From Sporosarcina sp. (GTDB taxonomy: Bacteria > Bacillota > Bacilli > Bacillales_A > Planococcaceae): a DNA stretch of 64,000 bases. The notes below the pieces were generated by a model, which was not told the DNA's origin, did no database searches, and was given only the letters and a program-made list of their open reading frames with translations. The DNA lies in contig JAPFCR010000009.1 of NCBI GenBank assembly GCA_026169375.1, positions 27,040 to 91,039 of the forward strand, read 5' to 3'. Within the stretch, counting starts at the first letter, position 1; each line of letters starts with the position of its first letter. Made by a program: the position numbers and the translations under genes. Shown piece by piece: positions 35,647 to 44,494 of the stretch.

Positions 35647-37296
35647 TTGGCAAAAAATAAAGATTTGAACGGCTCAAATGAACAGGATATTCATCGTGAG
35701 GTGTTAACAACACGACAAGGTAGCCCTGTAACGGATAATCAAAATATCCGAACAATTGGCAACCGCGGCCCTGCTACACTTGAGAATTATCATTTCATTG
35801 AAAAGATTTCCCACTTTGATCGTGAAGAAGTTCCGGAGCGTGTAGCACATGCTCGAGGAACTGGGGCATTTGGGTATTTTGAAACATATGGAAAAGTTGG
35901 AAATGAACACGTGGAAAAATATACTCGCGCCAAAGTATTCTCTGGCACTGGTAAAAAAACACCGGTTTTGGTCCGATTCTCTACAGTTGCCGGAGCGAAA
36001 GATTCACCGGAAACTGCACGAGATCCGCGTGGTTTTGCAGTGAAAATGTATACTGAAGATGGAAATTGGGATTTAGTTGGAAATAACCTGAAAATATTTT
36101 TCATACGTGATGCAATGAAATTTCCCGATATGATTCACGCTTTTAAACCTGATCCTTCATCGAACGTACCACATCCCCAAAGAATGTTTGATTTTGTTTC
36201 TCGTACTCCTGAAGCAACGCATATGATTACATTTCTATTCTCACCTTGGGGAATTCCAGCAACATATCGACATATGCAAGGTTCTGGAGTCAATACCTAT
36301 AAATGGGTCAATGATAAAGGTGAGGCTGTATTGGTTAAATATCACTGGGAGCCCAAAGAAGGAATCCGGAATTTAACACAAGATGAGGCAAATGAGATTC
36401 AGGGGAAAAATGTCAGTCACGCGACCCAAGACTTATATGAAGCAATAGAGCGCGGTGATTATCCGGAATGGGAATTATTTGTTCAAATCATGGAGGATGA
36501 CTATCATTCGGAACTTGATTTTGATCCACTAGACGATACCAAGTTGTGGCCAGAGGACAAGTTTCCATGGTTGCCACTAGGTCGTTTGGTCCTTGATCGC
36601 AATCCGAAAGATTTCCATGCAGAAATTGAACAAGCTGCTTTTGGAACAGGAGTGCTCGTGGACGGGATGGATTTTTCAGATGATAAAATGCTTCAAGGTA
36701 GAACTTTCTCCTATTCTGATACTCAGCGACATCGTATAGGTTCAAATTATCTGCAATTACCTGTAAATGCACCGATAACCCCCGTTCGAACAAATCAGCG
36801 CCGTGCTCAAATGGATTTCCGCAGTCCAGAACAGTTCGAAGAAAATCCACATATTAATTATGAACCTTCCATGCTCGGAGGTTATAAAGAGGCGGATAAT
36901 AAAGTACGGCCACAACATCGCCCGACGTATAATGCAGCAGCTATGAGCGCGCCAATTGAACGTCAAAATAACTATGGGCAAGCTGGTCACACGTATCGAA
37001 GCTTTGAAGATTGGGAGCGCGATGAATTAATTAAGAATCTATCCGAAGCATTAGCTGTATGTGATAAACGAATCCAGGATGCAATGATAGAGCACTTTAC
37101 ACAAGCGGATGCAGACTATGGTCACCGTGTAAAGAAAGGCATTGAGGAGAAAGTAAAAGAACTTGAAGCCATGGAAAAAACAAATAAAATCCCAGGACGT
37201 GAATCAGGTCAATCCAAATATGGGCAAGGATCACTGGCTGCGAATGAAGCGACAAAAGATGCCGTGAAAAAAAGCCGTGAAGCTGATTCTTACTAA
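35647..37296 (+). CDS. Heme catalase, long KatX/KatE-like form
   Basis: This 549-residue enzyme breaks down hydrogen peroxide. The catalytic His is in [15 protein letters not shown] (about residue 67), the Ser and Asn region follows ([21 protein letters not shown]), and the heme-ligating Tyr is in [14 protein letters not shown] (about residue 355). It is longer than the vegetative KatA (about 480), and closer to spore-type KatX of Bacillus (about 547). The start codon is TTG at 35647, eight bases after GAGGAGG. It is a single-gene unit with a terminator downstream. A spore or stress role is inferred from length only. Confidence 0.93.
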   Translation: MAKNKDLNGSNEQDIHREVLTTRQGSPVTDNQNIRTIGNRGPATLENYHFIEKISHFDREEVPERVAHARGTGAFGYFETYGKVGNEHVEKYTRAKVFSGTGKKTPVLVRFSTVAGAKDSPETARDPRGFAVKMYTEDGNWDLVGNNLKIFFIRDAMKFPDMIHAFKPDPSSNVPHPQRMFDFVSRTPEATHMITFLFSPWGIPATYRHMQGSGVNTYKWVNDKGEAVLVKYHWEPKEGIRNLTQDEANEIQGKNVSHATQDLYEAIERGDYPEWELFVQIMEDDYHSELDFDPLDDTKLWPEDKFPWLPLGRLVLDRNPKDFHAEIEQAAFGTGVLVDGMDFSDDKMLQGRTFSYSDTQRHRIGSNYLQLPVNAPITPVRTNQRRAQMDFRSPEQFEENPHINYEPSMLGGYKEADNKVRPQHRPTYNAAAMSAPIERQNNYGQAGHTYRSFEDWERDELIKNLSEALAVCDKRIQDAMIEHFTQADADYGHRVKKGIEEKVKELEAMEKTNKIPGRESGQSKYGQGSLAANEATKDAVKKSREADSY

Positions 37297-37480
37297 ATGA
37301 ATAAATGAGAATATGAGCAGCTTCCTGGAAAACAGATAAAAAACGTTAATCATTTCAAACTTAGGCATTTCAGAGACAATAAAATAACTTTTGACGCGTT
37401 TATTTCTGTTCCGTTATTCCCTCGAAATTGGACATGATAACTACGTCAAGTATAGTGTTATATTGTAAGGTTCTTAGAAA

Positions 37481-37514
37481 ATCTCAGAAGCATAATCATA
37501 CGCTTCTGAGGTTT
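37481..37514 (+). terminator. Terminator between catalase and the Rpn gene
   Basis: CTCAGAAGC pairs with GCTTCTGAG and GTTTT follows. It probably serves catalase on the plus strand; the Rpn gene converges on it. Confidence 0.7.
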
Positions 37515-37572
37515 TGCGTGAGTTTTCATAAACGGGCACCTTTCATAGCAAACGTATTCAATTTTCCATATA

Positions 37573-38541
37573 TTATTCGGCATTTTTAGATTCGTCAATA
37601 ACCCTTTGAACCTGTTCCTCCGAAAATCCTGTAAGAGCCGCTAACGTAGAAATATCCAAACCTTGTTTCACCCCCGATAAAATCACTTCTTTTTTTCCTT
37701 TCTTTACGCCTTGTTCAATCCCTCGTTCTAACCGCTCAGCGAAAGAGTTTTTCACAGTCGGGGGTGCTGTTTCTTCATTGTATAGTTCCATAAGTGATCG
37801 CTCCTTTCGTATGACTGGGCTTAATTCACCAGCAAGTTTTTTCGTTTCTTCCTCTGGTAGCTGTAATAAATAGTCAATAAAATAAAGCGTCGCAACAATC
37901 TTTATGCGGGAATAGCGATCGTCTTGCAGTAAATCACGCAGGAGTTCTCGTTTGAAACGGTAACGCTTTTCTACTTCGTTTTTTGTGGCATGAACTGCTT
38001 TTGCGGCTAATACGACTTTACTAAAAACATTTGACGATTGCCTTAATGCTTTATTCGAATAATCTTCGGTTCTATAATTATTATACGAATATTGGAGCGC
38101 CGTGCCAAAATATTCGTACGAAAACTGCTTCATTTCTGCTATATCCTCTCGTCCCGTATGCAGGACGATCGCAATAATCTTTTCCTCATAGCCGTCGTAA
38201 ATGCGATAAAAGTATTGAAACATACGGTTTGAAAAATCAGTTTCCTTTGAACTTTGTACTTCTACATGAATTAGAATCCATTGAGACGTACCACTTTTCA
38301 ACTGAACTTTTACCAAACGATCCACGTAACGCCTCCCTTTTTTCTGATTCATTACATCTTGAAATAATTCCTTATCCAAAAATTCCGGCGCTTTTGTGAA
38401 ATCAATTTCAGCATACAATTTTGGCATGAAAAACAAGAGAAAATCGTCAAACAACTCACCGATTACCTTTTTCCATAAACCATCTTGATCAACTGTCTTC
38501 TGTTCATAATCCGATTTCTTTTCGCAAACAAACATAACCAC
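37573..38541 (-). CDS. Rpn/YhgA-like recombination-promoting nuclease family protein
   Basis: The 322-residue protein fits the PD-(D/E)xK nuclease family of Rpn/YhgA proteins. The N-terminal part has LWKKVIGELFDDFLLFFMPK, then VKVQLKSGTSQWILIHVEVQ with the E-x-Q catalytic motif in HVEVQSS, and FSNRMFQYFYRIYDGYEEKI. The C-terminal tail (ALTGFSEEQVQRVIDESK) is a typical short helix pair. The start is GTG at 38541, ten bases after GGAGG. It lies 4 bases after a 162-codon gene, forming a two-gene unit. E. coli Rpn proteins promote RecA-independent recombination; recent work links some to phage defence. Role here is inferred. Confidence 0.85.
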   Translation of the reverse strand: MVMFVCEKKSDYEQKTVDQDGLWKKVIGELFDDFLLFFMPKLYAEIDFTKAPEFLDKELFQDVMNQKKGRRYVDRLVKVQLKSGTSQWILIHVEVQSSKETDFSNRMFQYFYRIYDGYEEKIIAIVLHTGREDIAEMKQFSYEYFGTALQYSYNNYRTEDYSNKALRQSSNVFSKVVLAAKAVHATKNEVEKRYRFKRELLRDLLQDDRYSRIKIVATLYFIDYLLQLPEEETKKLAGELSPVIRKERSLMELYNEETAPPTVKNSFAERLERGIEQGVKKGKKEVILSGVKQGLDISTLAALTGFSEEQVQRVIDESKNAE

Positions 38542-38545
38542 TTTG

Positions 38546-39034
38546 CTAACACCTCCAACTTACTGAGTATTCTGTCATCACTTTAGCAATACTCTCCTCT
38601 TTATTATATTCAATGTAGTTTTCCAGTAATTCTTCATGTGATAGTGTCACATAGTCTGCATCTTCCTTTTCTAGTTCGTATAACCTGAAAAACTCTATCT
38701 CATCTGCAGTTGGCATGTTGTCTGGTTGATTCAAGTCTCTTAAATACGTTTTTAAAGATACCCATCTTTCTTCTGATACCTTTACTTCAAATACCTCATT
38801 GAATTCTGGTCGATTCATAATCATTTCATTTACTCTTTTAAACCCCGCTTTTAACTCGTCGGTTGTCGCATTCTTATAAAACTCCCCGATTGCATGCTTT
38901 TTTCTAATCGCTTCAATTTCTTGATCAGACGGCGATTCAGTAGGCATTGCTTTCACTTTAAGATACCTGACAACCTCGGCCCATTTGTTTTTAGGAACCT
39001 CATCAACCAATCTGTATAAATCTTCTATTTTCAT
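38546..39034 (-). CDS. Hypothetical partner of the Rpn-like gene (162 aa)
   Basis: The protein starts MKIEDLYRLVDEVPKNKWAE and is acidic and helical, without membrane segments. The start resembles small antitoxin-like proteins that begin with a helix before a VPxxKW motif. Its stop lies 4 bases before the Rpn gene, so the two are almost certainly co-expressed. I do not recognise it. It could be a regulator or an inhibitor of the nuclease. Confidence 0.65.
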   Translation of the reverse strand: MKIEDLYRLVDEVPKNKWAEVVRYLKVKAMPTESPSDQEIEAIRKKHAIGEFYKNATTDELKAGFKRVNEMIMNRPEFNEVFEVKVSEERWVSLKTYLRDLNQPDNMPTADEIEFFRLYELEKEDADYVTLSHEELLENYIEYNKEESIAKVMTEYSVSWRC

Positions 39035-39287
39035 ATCTTCATCATCCTTCTTTTTCTTACAATTGACCGTTTACTACAATGATTATATCCTTTTCCCTGA
39101 TAATTGTCCTTTCAGCCTTCGCTTGTAATATTTGAGTATCTGTCACCTTTAATTTAAGCTTTATTTTTCAAGCAGTTCAACACACACTTCTGTGGAGAAC
39201 TTTTTATTGCCGATTTATTCAATATGCGCCACTCCTTTGTTGATTTTAAATTTCGTATATTTTTCAGTTAGGATGGATATAGATATG

Positions 39288-39317
39288 AAAAGAGAGAAGA
39301 GCTGGTACTCTTCTCTC
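39288..39317 (-). terminator. Terminator of the EVE-like/HNH nuclease gene
   Basis: GAGAGAAGAG pairs with CTCTTCTCTC over a six-base loop. On the minus strand it is followed by TTTTCAT. It lies 107 bases after the nuclease stop codon. Confidence 0.75.
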
Positions 39318-39423
39318 ATGCAGCCTCAGCCATTTGGGCGATGGCTGTCACAATTTTTTAGTTCATTTTATGGAAACCACCCTGCCCGGTTTCCGAAGTT
39401 TTTACAATTTATTATGTTCTCCT

Positions 39424-40344
39424 CTAACTTTTAAACAAATGCCTTTTATGCCACTTCAGGTAATGCTTATGATTTTCTTGCCGGGCAATCTTCATTTTTC
39501 TATGTAAGTCGTATTTCTCATAATGCGCATCAGATAGTTGTGGTGAAATATGAAGTCTCCCCTGCCCATCGAAGGCGATAAACCCCTCTTCATAAAGCGC
39601 CGCATGATTTGCGCAAAGCAATAAGCCGTTGTACGGATCTATTTTATCCAAATCTGAACTATCCTTCCACGGTTTTGACCGGATCGCCTTCAGCAATTCA
39701 GGTAAATCAATCCCGCAAAGTACACATTGACTTGCCCATAACCGCATTAAATCCTTCCGAAATTTTTGTTCACTATTACGGATTTTTGTTCTCACTCTCG
39801 ATTCAGCAGTATTTAAAAATGGAAGTAACACATTTCTTTCGACCGGAACAACCGCACTCATGGCGAACTCTAATTGTTCATCTTCCACTTCTGTAATATT
39901 CACATCAGCAATTAATCCCAGCAGTTTGACAGCTAATTTTTCATTGCATGGATAAAGATAGCCTTGATTGCCATGACCATTCATTTGAAATGGCGAATAC
40001 TTAATCGGCAAAAGCGGAAGAATCGCATCCAAATGCGACTGAATAGGAAGCGGTACATCAAGTTCATGATATTCTAGCTCAACATAGTACCCCTTTTCAT
40101 CCAGCTGTTCTACCTGCTCGTCATTCGATGGTCTATCAGCCATTTTACAATTGGCTTTTGCCACACTGACCGCCAAAATACGCCCGTTCACATAATGAAA
40201 AACCAAGTCTCCTTTTTTCACTTCAGACAGCCGTTCCCATGAATGAGATGGCATCCCGCTGCGATCTTTTTTCGCAGCCCAAATAAAACCTAATTCTTTT
40301 TCTTCTACATAAGTGTGCCCTTGCATAACAAGAAAACTTTTCAA
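39424..40344 (-). CDS. EVE-like domain plus HNH endonuclease
   Basis: The 306-residue protein has an N-terminal domain that looks like an EVE/PUA-type reader (residues about 1-65: GFIWAAKKDRSGMPSHSWER and VKKGDLVFHYVNGRILAVS). A middle region of unknown type follows, then a C-terminal HNH nuclease (about 205-265: CVLCGIDLPELLKAIRSKPW and LDKIDPYNGLLLCANHAALYEEG) with two Cys-containing knuckles. Reader plus HNH is the layout of modification-dependent restriction enzymes that cut modified phage DNA. No partner gene is needed. Whether it reads modified cytosine is inference. Confidence 0.8.
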   Translation of the reverse strand: MKSFLVMQGHTYVEEKELGFIWAAKKDRSGMPSHSWERLSEVKKGDLVFHYVNGRILAVSVAKANCKMADRPSNDEQVEQLDEKGYYVELEYHELDVPLPIQSHLDAILPLLPIKYSPFQMNGHGNQGYLYPCNEKLAVKLLGLIADVNITEVEDEQLEFAMSAVVPVERNVLLPFLNTAESRVRTKIRNSEQKFRKDLMRLWASQCVLCGIDLPELLKAIRSKPWKDSSDLDKIDPYNGLLLCANHAALYEEGFIAFDGQGRLHISPQLSDAHYEKYDLHRKMKIARQENHKHYLKWHKRHLFKS

Positions 40345-40424
40345 TTAGAACACTCCCTATATCATCGTTCACCGTACCTTCTCTTTATCATAACGATTTC
40401 TCAATCTAGTTGCACATTATTGAG

Positions 40425-40505
40425 ATGAAAAAAGCTTTCGCGGGGAAAGCTAGTTTCAGTGCGCAAGAAGTATTTGAACATATACGTAAATTTTATAATC
40501 CATAA
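40425..40505 (+). pseudogene. IS3-family transposase C-terminal remnant
   Basis: A stretch of 27 codons ends in FSAQEVFEHIRKFYNP before a stop. IS3-type OrfB proteins have A-R-Q-E-V-F-E-Y-I-E-x-F-Y-N-P near their ends, followed by KRLHSALGY, which is missing here. It is a short, dead fragment. Confidence 0.6.
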
Positions 40506-40654
40506 CTTCAACCGAACCGCTAGAAGTTAGTTGCAGTTGGATAAACTATTAAAAGTGTAAATTGTTTTAAATGCTGTTCCAGTGCAAAAGTATCGTGTCA
40601 ATAACTCTAACATTGAGGTCGCTCAGTCAGCACAAAACGTATTTAATAAAAAAA

Positions 40655-40694
40655 TAACCATCTCATCTACTTAGACCGTAGCGAAAGATGGTTA
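40655..40694 (-). terminator. Terminator of the gene at 40745
   Basis: TAACCATCT pairs with AGATGGTTA over a long loop, with a run of T on the minus strand (from 40654 leftward). Confidence 0.7.
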
Positions 40695-40744
40695 CTTTTT
40701 CTATTGACAGCAATCGCGATGATTTCTTCCACTGTACACGATTA

Positions 40745-40996
40745 TTATTGGTAGTAGTATGGTGTCCATGTCTGCCAATAATTATTGGCAGCGGCTACTG
40801 TTTGAAAGTGGATTGCAATTACTTGGGAGACTGATATTAAACTATCCGCATTATTTGAATAAGTTGGGCGCAGGACTTGTCGGACTTCTTCATTAGGTTG
40901 TGTGATTTCCACGGATTTTTGTGCAAGTTTAACGGCTAATGCATACCCCTCTTCAGGCGTTTGTGTCAGTAAAGTTTGCAATGGATTGCTAGGCAT
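40745..40996 (-). CDS. Hypothetical protein (83 aa)
   Basis: The product starts MPSNPLQTLLTQTPEEGYAL and ends NNYWQTWTPYYYQ. It is not a membrane protein. AAAGGAG at eight bases supports the ATG at 40996; a longer frame exists but lacks a signal. Tyr/Trp/Gln richness at the end recalls spore-surface proteins, but that is only an impression. Family unknown to me. Confidence 0.6.
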   Translation of the reverse strand: MPSNPLQTLLTQTPEEGYALAVKLAQKSVEITQPNEEVRQVLRPTYSNNADSLISVSQVIAIHFQTVAAANNYWQTWTPYYYQ

Positions 40997-41067
40997 GCCA
41001 TTCTCTCCTTTATTAACGTAATAGTTATACATATGCAAAATTATAATGACAGGTGCCTGGCAACAAA

Positions 41068-41095
41068 AAGACCCCACATATAAATGCAGGGTCTT
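41068..41095 (-). terminator. Terminator of the cold-shock gene
   Basis: AAGACCC pairs with GGGTCTT over a 14-base loop, with TTTTT next on the minus strand. It lies 13 bases after the stop codon at 41109. Confidence 0.8.
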
Positions 41096-41108
41096 CGTGT
41101 AGCTATTA

Positions 41109-41309
41109 TTAAGCTTTTTGAACATTTGCAGCTTGCAGGCCACGTTGTCCTTCTTCAATTTCAAACGTTACGCTTTGACCTTCGTCTAAAGATTTGAAAC
41201 CTTCGCCTTGAATTGCTGAGAAATGTACGAATACATCTTCTCCAGCTTCACGCTCGATAAATCCAAAACCTTTTTCTGCGTTAAACCATTTAACTGTACC
41301 TTGTTCCAT
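41109..41309 (-). CDS. Cold-shock protein (CspB/CspD type)
   Basis: This is a 66-residue RNA chaperone with a single OB-fold domain. RNP1 (KGFGFIE) and RNP2 (VFVHFSAI) are intact, after the start [12 protein letters not shown]. It melts RNA structure in the cold and in stationary phase. AGGAGGCAGCAATT precedes the ATG. A long stretch without a gene (41310-41582) upstream may contain its 5' untranslated region, as is common in csp genes. It has a terminator of its own. The exact paralogue name is not determined. Confidence 0.97.
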   Translation of the reverse strand: MEQGTVKWFNAEKGFGFIEREAGEDVFVHFSAIQGEGFKSLDEGQSVTFEIEEGQRGLQAANVQKA

Positions 41310-41582
41310 AATTGCTGCCTCCTGGTGCGGTTATCCGCACAATGTGTTACTATCTTTGCTCAAATACCTTAGACGAAAAACAAATACTCTTCTCAATCCG
41401 AGAAAGAACAAAAATAACTCTTTTGTATAATGACAGATAAAGACTAAAATAGCAAGCAAATTGATTTTAAAAGCACTTGCGCGCAAACAATCATGACTCA
41501 ACTCAATGTTCCGCCACCATGAAAGTTTTGCGCACGAGTACACCGCGATTCCTTAAGAAACTGGAGATTTTTATGTAGGATT
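41310..41582. other. Intergenic region upstream of csp
   Basis: Probably promoter and long 5' leader of the cold-shock gene. No conserved protein frame. A minus-strand frame rich in Phe/Leu is not credible as a gene. Confidence 0.4.
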
Positions 41583-42224
41583 TTAATCCTTATGCTCTTC
41601 TATAATCCGCATGGCAATATCCTTTAAATCATCATGATCAGTGAAACGTTCATTGAGCAGATCTATAAGAATATGGTTAAGGAAGTATGCTACGCAGTCC
41701 ATGTCTTGAAATTGGAGAATTGTCCTTAATGCTTCTTCAAAGATTTCTAAAAACAATGGCTCTGGATTGCCTTTTTGAATTTCGCCAAATGACTCATAAA
41801 GCAAATCAATTTTATCAGCAACCGATAAAATGCGCCCTTCCAACGTTTCGTCTTTACCTTCTTTAAAACGTTCCAAGTAAATGGCTTGAAACTCAGTCGG
41901 AAGCTCTTCCTCTATAAATTTTCTAGTCATTTCCTCCTCTACTTCACTGAACAGCTGCTTTAACTCTTTCGAAGCGTATTTTACAGGTGTCTTAATATCT
42001 CCTGTAAAAAGTTCTGCGTAGTCATGGTTCAAAGCCTTTTCATATAGAACTCTCCAATTCACCTTCTGACCAGCTTCCTCTTCGACAGTACCAAGAAACT
42101 GAGCAATTTTTGTCACTTTAAATGAATGGCTGGCGACGGAATGCTCTTGGTATTTGAACTTTCCGGGACAGCGAATAATCTGCTCTAAATCAGACAAACT
42201 TTTAAAATAATGATGTACGCCCAT
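41583..42224 (-). CDS. HD-domain hydrolase, YfbR-like
   Basis: The 213-residue protein fits the YfbR/HD_3 family of metal-dependent phosphohydrolases, including 5'-deoxynucleotidases. It starts MGVHHYFKSLSDLEQIIRCP, has SVASHSFKVTKIAQFLG, then the HD pair in ALNHDYAELFTGDIKTPVKY and a C-terminal Asp in ILSVADKIDLLYES, the four metal ligands of this fold. I chose the ATG at 42224 because GGGAGG ends nine bases before it. It stands alone. Substrate unknown. Confidence 0.82.
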   Translation of the reverse strand: MGVHHYFKSLSDLEQIIRCPGKFKYQEHSVASHSFKVTKIAQFLGTVEEEAGQKVNWRVLYEKALNHDYAELFTGDIKTPVKYASKELKQLFSEVEEEMTRKFIEEELPTEFQAIYLERFKEGKDETLEGRILSVADKIDLLYESFGEIQKGNPEPLFLEIFEEALRTILQFQDMDCVAYFLNHILIDLLNERFTDHDDLKDIAMRIIEEHKD

Positions 42225-42448
42225 TCTACTCAACCTCCCTATCTTTAAGGTTCGTTTGCTTGAACCAACACAAGTGGTTCGTTAAGCATTGTCTATCAAT
42301 ACTTTCCCTACTCTCGACCAAACTATGCAAGAAAACCTAAAATTAATTAAATAATTATTGCTATCGCTTTAAGCTTTGTATGGCAACGCGAATAAGCATC
42401 GTAACACTTAATAGGACTTGCTGTTTTAAATCGCATCATTCATCCCTA
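42225..42448. other. Intergenic region upstream of the HD gene
   Basis: No gene or clear remnant. It borders the decayed BenE gene. Confidence 0.4.
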
Positions 42449-42847
42449 TCACAATTGCACAGGTATTCGTTTCATTACCTTATCAATTAATCCAGTAAAG
42501 CCGAGAATAAGGATAATGAGATTAGAAATTAAATAAGCACCGATTGCTTCATTTATTGAGTAGTGCGCCAAGAATTCAGCGACTAAAACAGCCCCTGCAA
42601 TGGAAAATGCGCCCGCAATAGGTTAGCGATACTTTAGAGACATCAGAAACCCAAACAAATCACCAAAAAATAAATCGAAAATATTCAGCCAATTTTTCCT
42701 GCATGCGTTAACCCTCCAGCAGTCGCTCAGCCTATCACAATAAGTAGAGGCCCAGTAGCCCCAAAAATCGAGACCACCAAACCTGCACTCATCGTCTTTA
42801 TATTCAAATGATTACGCAGACGTTGATAGTGCTTCCCTAAACTCACG
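42449..42847 (-). pseudogene. Decayed BenE-family (benzoate symporter-like) transporter
   Basis: The sequence starts with GTG at 42847 after AGGAGAGG and reads SLGKHYQRLRNHLNIKTMSA and GLVVSIFGATGPLLIVIG, then a stop. Later parts, in shifted frames, give AFSIAGAVLVAEFLAHYSIN and EAIGAYLISNLIILILGFTG with LIDKVMKRIPVQL. This matches the start and one conserved region of BenE proteins, which are about 390 residues. Several stops and shifts and the missing C-terminal two thirds show that it is dead. Confidence 0.75.
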
Positions 42848-43220
42848 ACAAACCTCTCCTAACATCTCAATCTATACGCTAAGATGGACGTATGAGTCGT
42901 ATAATTTCCGACACACGGCAGGCAATCGTCATTTCAATCTACGCACCCATATAGAGTGCGCCTGCGAAAAAGTGTTGTTTAAACAATTTTCCATTAAAAA
43001 TTTAACAAGAAAACACCCTTTTAAACAATTAGAGCAAATAGATAATTTGACTATACCAAGACTTTGACTGTTTAACAGTTAACCCCAGCAAGAATCGCCT
43101 AAGATTTTCATGTGCACTTTTGGTCCGCACCAGAAATCTAACAAATCTTTCCACCCGAAACTTAATTCTCCTTCTAATGACCCATTTTCCTCTTGCAATA
43201 CTCGGAAACTTATCAGACAT
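42848..43220. other. Decayed region without a recognised gene
   Basis: Minus-strand frames include FRVLQEENGSLEGELSFGWK and DLLDFWCGPKVHMKILGDSC, which look like real coding remnants but match nothing I know and lack a start signal. Confidence 0.35.
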
Positions 43221-43264
43221 TTACCTGTGCAGCAAACTATTCTGCATTCAATGTTACACAGGTA
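43221..43264. repeat. Palindromic repeat, type A copy 6
   Basis: TTACCTGTGCAGCAAACTATT with the inverted arm GTTACACAGGTA. Like copy 1 it has TACC/GGTA ends, keeping the stem by paired changes. A broken relative, CAATTCAGACACTATGCTGA, lies just to its right (43340-43375). Confidence 0.82.
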
Positions 43265-43633
43265 CAATAATGATGCAATACCACAAAATAACAACGAGCA
43301 TCAAAACAAGTAAAATTAATAAAAGTACGCAGTGCGCCAAACAATTCAGACACTATGCTGAATTGTTTTCAAGTTGCGTGATGCATAAATGGTCTTTATA
43401 AATTCGAAAGGACAAATAGCTTTACCCCTTCATAAGCAACGACACACACTCCACGTGGCTTGGATGGTGATGGCAGAAATATATAGATGTAGTGGTGTTT
43501 ACCTTACATTACTGAAGATATAACTGATTAACAAATTTAAATAAGCTTTTCACATTGGTCCTGTATTTTGCAAGAGAAAAGTGCAGAAGAATGCAGTCAA
43601 AAATACATAAGCTTGTCAGCCTTCAAAAGTTAT

Positions 43634-43935
43634 TTATTTTTGACGCGAAAGTGCATTTGTTACTCTAAAACTATCACCAGTAAACTTCAAAATATGAGCG
43701 TGGTGGAGAACGCGATCCACAAGCGCAACTATTAGTCTTCCATCACCAAATACTCGATTCCATTGACTAAATTCAAGATATGAAGTAATTATTAGACTTT
43801 TTTATTCATACCAATCTGAAATGAGTTGGAAAAGGAGCTCTTCTCCTTCCTTATTAAACGGCACATAGCACATTTCATCTAAGATAATTAAATCCACATT
43901 CTTAAACCGATTTTTTGAGAAGGATCGAATGTTTT
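43634..43935 (-). pseudogene. IS21-family istB fragment
   Basis: The frame gives VDLIILDEMCYVPFNKEGEE and LLFQLISDWYE, then a stop, then KSLIITSYLEFSQWNRVFGD and DRVLHHAHILKFTGDSFRVT. This is the 3' half of an IstB ATPase, the helper of IS21 transposition; it has an internal stop and lacks the Walker A part. A fragment of istA lies at 52893-53049, on the same strand and in the order expected of IS21, with the RiPP cluster between. Confidence 0.85.
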
Positions 43936-44013
43936 GAATTTCTCGTCTTATCTTGCTAAAATATTATTGTAATGTATAGCAATAAAGTTTTAAATGGATA
44001 TTTTAGATAGCGA

Positions 44014-44463
44014 CTATAGTTCTTTAACCATCACAATACAATCAGATTCATAGCCGTTTTGTTTATATAAGCTTATTGCTTTTTCATTTTCATTAAAAAC
44101 TTGTAATACTAATTCACTATATCCTTTTTGTTTAGCCCATTCCTCTGCCTTCTTCAACAATAGTTTTCCGACGCCTTTTCCCTCATATTCTTTAGTTATT
44201 GCTATCGCTGAAATATACCCTTGTTTCTTTTTAGTGAAATAATCAACCCATCCTTTAAGCTCGATATAACCTAAGTAGAAATCATCTTTTTTAGCAACAT
44301 AAATATTAGAGGCGTTTGTATTAATAGATTCTATAATCATTTCTTCATTCTTTTTCAGCATTTCCAATGGATTCCTAAAGTCTAAAAAACCAAAACTGAC
44401 AAATCTAGGAGCCAAACTTAAAACAAATTCTTTATCTTGACTTTCATACTTTCTTATTAGCAT
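44014..44463 (-). CDS. GNAT N-acetyltransferase, last gene of the RiPP cluster
   Basis: The 149-residue protein is a GNAT acetyltransferase. The acetyl-CoA site is AIAITKEYEGKGVGKLLLKK (about 87-106), with the family end VLQVFNENEKAISLYKQNGY. In goadsporin synthesis a GNAT enzyme (GodH) acetylates the N-terminus of the finished peptide, so a like role is plausible here. It lies 31 bases after the MFS exporter gene. Other substrates are possible, since RimI-like enzymes look much the same. Confidence 0.85.
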   Translation of the reverse strand: MLIRKYESQDKEFVLSLAPRFVSFGFLDFRNPLEMLKKNEEMIIESINTNASNIYVAKKDDFYLGYIELKGWVDYFTKKKQGYISAIAITKEYEGKGVGKLLLKKAEEWAKQKGYSELVLQVFNENEKAISLYKQNGYESDCIVMVKEL

Positions 44464-44494
44464 TATATTACCCCTTTCATAAATCGATCTATGG

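Larger units (their letters stand above)
40345..40744. other. Intergenic region with a transposase remnant and a terminator
   Basis: Apart from the IS3-like fragment at 40425-40505 and the terminator at 40655-40694, nothing coding is seen. Confidence 0.5.

Noticed and set aside
39192..39434. Plus-strand frame of 80 codons
   Set aside because: It reads through the terminator of the nuclease gene and antisense to its end; no start signal.
3929..43264. Palindromic repeats as CRISPR
   Set aside because: Copies are kilobases apart, between ordinary genes, without regular spacers; no cas genes are present.
43079..43294. Minus-strand frame with GSLEGELSFGWKDLLDFWCG
   Set aside because: It looks like decayed coding DNA but has no start signal and overlaps a type A repeat; no family assigned.
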